Source: Natronosalvus halobius
GTDB lineage: Archaea; Halobacteriota; Halobacteria; Halobacteriales; Natrialbaceae
DNA: 64,000 nucleotides
Direction: 5' to 3'
NCBI RefSeq assembly: GCF_024138145.1
Contig: NZ_CP099997.1
Location: forward strand, 868,001 to 932,000
In this document: one piece after another, positions 60,660 to 64,000 of the stretch
Layout of the letters: every line of letters begins with the position of its first letter
Position numbering within the stretch: position 1 is the stretch's first letter
The notes under the pieces: model-generated
The model's database searches: none
What the model was told of the DNA's origin: nothing
What the model saw: only the letters and a program-made list of their open reading frames with translations
Position numbers and translations under genes: made by a program

Positions 60660-60914
60660 TTACTCCTCGAACCCCGCTCGAGCGCGGTGCTCGGCGGCTC
60701 GGTTCTCGGCTTCCTCGAGCGTGTGCGTCGCCTCCCAGCGCACCTGGTCGGCGCTCTCGTAGGCGAGCGCCGTCTTGAGTTCGTCCTGGAGGACGCCCGA
60801 GCCGACCGTTCGAACCTTGCCGTCCGCGTCGCCGAGTTCGTAGATCCCTGGGCGGTCCGGCGCCTGCGCGACGGCTGCACGCTTGAAATCCCGCCACTGT
60901 TTTCGAAGTGGCAT
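60660..60914 (-). CDS. DUF7508-like small protein
   Basis: 84 aa starting MPLRKQWRDFKRAAVAQAPD. RPGIYELGDADGKVRTVGSG is reminiscent of the first strands of a GIY-YIG domain (GIYEL, then VGSG), but no catalytic Arg/Tyr/Glu set can be followed to the end (AENRAAEHRARAGFEE). The ATG overlaps the stop of the upstream DUF5796-like gene as TGATG, which favours this ATG over the adjacent GTG. Function unknown. Confidence 0.8.
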   Translation of the reverse strand: MPLRKQWRDFKRAAVAQAPDRPGIYELGDADGKVRTVGSGVLQDELKTALAYESADQVRWEATHTLEEAENRAAEHRARAGFEE

Positions 60915-61450
60915 CACTCGGACCCGTGTTTCTCGTCTCGTTCGTTTCGCTCGTCTCGCCCGTCTCGTTCGTTTCGCTCGTCTCGCCCGTCTCGTTTGTC
61001 TCGTTTGTCTCGTTCGTCTCGCCCCTCTCCCTCGACCAGTTCGTACGCGTGCTCGCTCATCTCGTCCTCGGCGAATACGAACACCCGGCCGTCGACGACG
61101 TCGTGATCCGCCTCAACCCGAACGGAGTAGCCCTCGGTGGTCACGGTAACCCCGGGAAACAACTCCTCCTCGTCCGTCGACTCGAGCATGACTCGCCCGA
61201 CACCCGTCGCCTCGAGGATGTCCTCGTGGGTGTTTCGATCGTTGACGTAGGTCATCACGCCCTCGACGCCGTCGGGACCGGTGACCAGGACGTGGACTTC
61301 CTTTCCCGGCGGGGACCGAACGCTTCCCTCCTTCGGTTCCGGAACGCCGTTGTAGAACGTCTCCCGTCCGTCGAGGTAGCGAACGACGACGCCGCCGTCG
61401 ACCAGTTCGACCGGCAGCGTGCTCGGGGCGACGTTGCTTCGCGTGCTCAT
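60914..61450 (-). CDS. DUF5796-like protein with repetitive charged tail
   Basis: 178 aa starting MSTRSNVAPSTLPVELVDGG. Beta-rich core of 130 residues: VVVRYLDGRETFYNGVPEPK, GKEVHVLVTGPDGVEGVMTY, FPGVTVTTEGYSVRVEADHD and GRVFVFAEDEMSEHAYELVE. The last 40 residues are Arg/Asp/Glu repeats (GRDERNERD) encoded by a 27-nt DNA repeat. I recall the core as DUF5796, haloarchaeal, function unknown. Translationally coupled to DUF7508. Confidence 0.8.
   Translation of the reverse strand: MSTRSNVAPSTLPVELVDGGVVVRYLDGRETFYNGVPEPKEGSVRSPPGKEVHVLVTGPDGVEGVMTYVNDRNTHEDILEATGVGRVMLESTDEEELFPGVTVTTEGYSVRVEADHDVVDGRVFVFAEDEMSEHAYELVEGEGRDERDKRDKRDGRDERNERDGRDERNERDEKHGSE
60934..61023. repeat. 27-nt tandem repeat built of 9-nt units, in the DUF5796-like gene 3' end
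   Basis: A 27-nt unit beginning cgtctcgttcgtttcgctcg is exact at 60934-60960 and 60961-60987, followed by 9-nt variants (cgtctcgtt, tgtctcgtt) to 61023. All units are multiples of three in the coding frame on the minus strand. Confidence 0.9.
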
Positions 61451-61651
61451 ACGCACCTCTTGGGGGCGGGCGGCAAAAGCACCACGGACTGTCCGTGGCA
61501 CTCGAGGGCGGGACGATGGCGCTGCTACCGGTAACGCACGACGCCGCTGCTATCGCCGACACACGTTGGCACTCCTATCGTCGACTCCGCAATTGCGGCC
61601 AGAACCGCACCGACCATCAGCCGTAAATAGCCCGTACAAGAGAGACACCGT

Positions 61652-62530
61652 ATGGAAGGCCGGGCGACCGCACCCGCTGCTGGGACGATACTCAACGCCC
61701 TGGCGACCGGCACGGGCGCTGCGTTCGCGATCGACCTCGAGACGACCGCGACGGTCGAACTCGACGGTTCGGAAGACGTCTCCGGGACGGTCGGGAGCGC
61801 TCCCGACGCCGACACCACGTTGATCGAACGCTGCATCGAGCGCACGCTCGAGCACTACCGCGAAGCAGCCGACCTCGAGGCGTCGATTCGCGGCGGAACG
61901 GTCGCGACCGAGAGCGAGGTACCCCTTGCCTCGGGGCTGAAGAGTTCGAGCGCCGCCGCCAACGCGACGGTGCTCGCGACGCTCGACGCACTCGGACTCG
62001 CCGACGACGTGGACCGACTCGAGGCCTGCCTGATCGGCGTCGAGGCCGCCAGGGACGCGGGCGTCACCGTCACCGGTGCGCTCGACGACGCGAGCGCGAG
62101 CATGCTCGGGGGCGTCACGATCACCGACAACACGGAGGACCGGTTGCTCGAACACGACCGAGCGGGACTCGGGGACCACGCCGCCATATACACCCCGCCG
62201 GAACAGTCGTTCAGCGCCGACGCCGACGTCGACGCCTGCAAACGGATCGACTCGATGGCTACCCTCGTTGCCGAACTCGCCCTCGACGGACGCTACGCCG
62301 AAGCGATGACCGTCAACGGCTTTGCGTTCTGTGGCGCTCTCGAGTGTTCGACCCAACCGGTGCTCGAGGCGCTTCCGGACGCTGCAGGCGTCTCACTCTC
62401 CGGGACGGGACCGAGTTACGTAGCCGTTGGTGAGCGGAACGCACTCGAGAGAGTGTGTGAGCGGTGGCGAGACAGACCTGGGACAGCGCGGCTGGTTCGA
62501 ACGCGAACCGACGGAGCCACAACGTTATGA
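61652..62530 (+). CDS. aroK: Shikimate kinase, archaeal GHMP type
   Basis: 292 aa starting MEGRATAPAAGTILNALATG. GHMP-kinase motifs: ATAPAAGTILNALATGTGAA near the start, the ATP-binding VPLASGLKSSSAAANATVLA loop and SLSGTGPSYVAVGERNALER near the end. Phosphorylates shikimate at the 3-hydroxyl in aromatic amino-acid synthesis; unrelated in fold to bacterial AroK. Its stop (TGA, 62528-62530) overlaps the chorismate mutase ATG. Confidence 0.95.
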   Translation: MEGRATAPAAGTILNALATGTGAAFAIDLETTATVELDGSEDVSGTVGSAPDADTTLIERCIERTLEHYREAADLEASIRGGTVATESEVPLASGLKSSSAAANATVLATLDALGLADDVDRLEACLIGVEAARDAGVTVTGALDDASASMLGGVTITDNTEDRLLEHDRAGLGDHAAIYTPPEQSFSADADVDACKRIDSMATLVAELALDGRYAEAMTVNGFAFCGALECSTQPVLEALPDAAGVSLSGTGPSYVAVGERNALERVCERWRDRPGTARLVRTRTDGATTL

Positions 62531-62856
62531 CGAACGATTCAGAGACCACGACTGACGAACCGAACGACGAAGGACGGGCACCCGAGGAGATGGACCTCCA
62601 GGAGCTACGCGAGGAGATCCAGGACATCGACCAGGATCTCGTCGAGTTGATCGCTCGACGGACGTACGTCGCGGACACGATCGCGAAGGTGAAAGCCGCC
62701 GAGGGGTTACCGACGACGGACGAAACGCAGGAGGCTCGAGTGATGGAGCGAGCGGGTGAGAACGCAAATCGGTTCGACGTCGACGACAACCTGGTCAAGG
62801 CGATCTTCAGGTTACTGATCGAGTTGAACAAAGTAGAACAGCGCGAGTCTCGGTAA
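62527..62856 (+). CDS. Chorismate mutase (AroQ class)
   Basis: 109 aa. An acidic 18-residue leader, then the all-helical AroQ domain: LQELREEIQDIDQDLVELIA, RRTYVADTIAKVKAAEGLPT, TDETQEARVMERAGENANRF and LVKAIFRLLIELNKVEQRES. Converts chorismate to prephenate. ATGA overlap with aroK shows the two pathway steps are made together. Confidence 0.93.
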   Translation: MTNDSETTTDEPNDEGRAPEEMDLQELREEIQDIDQDLVELIARRTYVADTIAKVKAAEGLPTTDETQEARVMERAGENANRFDVDDNLVKAIFRLLIELNKVEQRESR

Positions 62857-62906
62857 CCTGTCACGAATCGTCCAGGTTTAAGGTGTTAATCCTCGAGCAC
62901 TAGTGC

Positions 62907-63539
62907 ATGTTAGAACCAGGTGTCGTCCTTGCGTTCATTCCCGTCGCAATCGCCCTCATCGTCTCACCTGGGCCGGACAGTATCTACACGCTAACTCGGA
63001 GTATCAGCGACGGACGTACCGTCGGTGTCACTGCCGCATTTGGATCTTCGACGGGGAGTGTCGTACACACGACAGCGGCCATGCTTGGACTCTCGGCAAT
63101 TCTCCAAACGTCCGCGCTGGCATTCACCGTCGTCAAATTCGTCGGTGCGGCGTATCTCGTGTATCTCGGCGTGCAGACGTTGAGAAATTCGGAGGAATTC
63201 GAGATCTCGCCGGAGAGCACTACCTACACGCCGAGTGAGTCGTTTCGAAGTGCCCTGCTAATTAACGTCCTGAATCCGAAGGTGGCGGTGTTCTTCCTCG
63301 CTTTCCTGCCGCAGTTCGTCCGGCCAGGAAGTTCTACCGCCCTCCAGATTTTCACGCTCGGCGTGTTGTTTGCGAGTCTCGGATTCCTTTATCAGGCAAT
63401 GCTCGCGGTATTCTCCGCCCGAGCAAGGCGAGTGATTACTGAACGCGAACTCGTGAAAGATGCCCTTCGTGTGGCCAGCGGAAGCGTCCTCATCGGATTC
63501 GGGGTTAAACTGGCGCTCGAACGAAGAACTTCGGCTTAG
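62907..63539 (+). CDS. LysE-family translocator
   Basis: 210 aa. Five to six membrane helices: PGVVLAFIPVAIALIVSPGP with the family motif SPGPDSIYTLTRSI, RTVGVTAAFGSSTGSVVHTT, KFVGAAYLVYLGVQTLRNS, RSALLINVLNPKVAVFFLAF (LNPK motif) and the C-terminal VASGSVLIGFGVKLALER. Exports amino acids or related amines. Substrate unknown. Its DNA is less GC-biased than that of the aro genes before it. Confidence 0.9.
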   Translation: MLEPGVVLAFIPVAIALIVSPGPDSIYTLTRSISDGRTVGVTAAFGSSTGSVVHTTAAMLGLSAILQTSALAFTVVKFVGAAYLVYLGVQTLRNSEEFEISPESTTYTPSESFRSALLINVLNPKVAVFFLAFLPQFVRPGSSTALQIFTLGVLFASLGFLYQAMLAVFSARARRVITERELVKDALRVASGSVLIGFGVKLALERRTSA

Positions 63540-63712
63540 GTTTACGAGAGAATACTTACGTTGCCAACTGCCATTCCGGACGCTATGAAGAATGCGGCAA
63601 AGTAGATGGAATCTGTAACGTCAGTCCGAGACCTGACCAAGGTTTCCCAAAGGGCAGCACGCGAAGACCGATAGCGCCAGTCGCAGGTGTAGTTGACCCG
63701 GAATTCGGTGAC

Positions 63713-64000
63713 TCAATCCAGCCCGAGACTCAGTTTCAGTGCTTCGTCCACCTCGGCCATGGTCGTCTCGCTCAGACTCCCGACAACCGAGTGAAGCCGC
63801 TTTTCAATAGAGACGACGCGAATCTGGTCGAGGCGAACTGAGGAGTTCTTCTCGAACGGTGACCCATCCTCTTCGACCAGCACCTCGAACGGGTAGCCTC
63901 GATACGTACCTGTCGCCGGAGCAACGATGGTCGTACTGGAGTTGCGATTTCCAATATCATTTTGCACAATCACCGCAGGTCGAGTCTTTTTCATCTCATG
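63713..64000 (-). CDS. PemK/MazF-family toxin-like protein (partial)
   Basis: The visible 95 or so residues read HEMKKTRPAVIVQNDIGNRN, then TTIVAPATGTYRGYPFEVLV, a loop with EEDGSPFEKNSSVRLDQIRV and SIEKRLHSVVGSLSETTMAE. KTRPAVIVQND, the Pro-rich loop, LDQIRVVS and the ending VGSLSETTMAEVDEALKLSL are typical of MazF/PemK mRNA interferases. The frame continues without a stop to the window edge; the internal ATG at 63994 lies inside the conserved motif, so the true start is outside. The antitoxin, normally just upstream, is not visible. Confidence 0.85.
   Translation of the reverse strand, partial: HEMKKTRPAVIVQNDIGNRNSSTTIVAPATGTYRGYPFEVLVEEDGSPFEKNSSVRLDQIRVVSIEKRLHSVVGSLSETTMAEVDEALKLSLGLD

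Noticed and set aside
63713-63994. Complete 93-aa toxin starting at the ATG at 63994
   Set aside because: That ATG lies within the conserved (H/E)xxKTRPAVIVQND motif; family members need about 20 more residues upstream, which would be outside the window.

Overview
The window reads as chromosomal DNA of a halophilic archaeon (class Halobacteria). Evidence: GC-rich sequence with proteins very rich in Asp and Glu; a TFB-type transcription factor; archaeal lipid synthesis (CarS); a GHMP-type shikimate kinase; HalX, HalOD1 and bacterio-opsin-activator-type HTH domains found mainly in haloarchaea; an intron-bearing tRNA-Met with a bulge-helix-bulge splice motif; and many genes with an A/T-rich box about 25-30 nt before the start codon, the pattern of leaderless archaeal transcripts. 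A member of the Natrialbales is my guess, but the sequence alone does not prove it. DUF numbers are from memory and were not checked against a database.

Layout. 1-5.7 kb: C-terminal part of a class II ribonucleotide reductase, a zinc-finger microprotein, a HalX response regulator, a DedA/TVP38-type membrane protein, two haloarchaeal unknowns and the tRNA-Met(CAU) gene. 6-13.8 kb: sensor kinase, HTH_10 regulator, a 789-nt gene-poor stretch, CorC/CNNM-like transporter, AAC(3)-like acetyltransferase, HxlR regulator, FNR-like oxidoreductase and an Lrp regulator with a TRASH metal-binding tail. 13.9-24 kb: asparagine-synthase-like protein without the glutaminase cysteine, enoyl-CoA hydratase, two paralogous PRC-barrel-like proteins, the DNA-repair protein NreA, a CPA1/TrkA antiporter, an HTH/membrane-protein pair and a lipoprotein. 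24-31.6 kb: tfb, rnhA, its usual downstream partner, PadR regulator, pyrophosphatase, an alkaline-phosphatase-superfamily enzyme and small haloarchaeal proteins. 31.7-43 kb: Lhr helicase, a Ser-type beta-ketothiolase pair, MgtE, an MFS carrier and HflX. 43-51.6 kb: amidohydrolase, ZIP transporter, DUF502 protein, proline dehydrogenase, carS-pyrE, methyltransferase, aldolase/HAD pair and a five-copy 36-bp tandem repeat. 51.6-64 kb: DapA-family aldolase, acyl-CoA dehydrogenase, sensor kinase, panB, a LeuA/CimA synthase, a DUF192 gene divergent from a Cys/His-rich HNH-like protein, small zinc-finger genes, aroK-chorismate mutase, a LysE exporter and the edge of a PemK/MazF gene.

How the genes fit together. 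Most of the window is core metabolism and information processing in short operons: aroK with chorismate mutase, the two thiolase subunits, aldolase with HAD, DUF5796 with DUF7508, and the HTH/DUF7521 pair all overlap at start and stop codons. No intact insertion sequence, prophage, CRISPR array or obvious defence island was found.

The least explained signals are: short tandem repeats at many loci (14, 15, 18, 25, 27 and 36-nt periods), often at gene ends and open in translation; a Cys-less asparagine-synthase homologue; a zinc-rich HNH-like protein; a near-perfect 19-nt palindrome alone in a 498-nt gene-free region; and paired near-palindromes ahead of an amidohydrolase gene.
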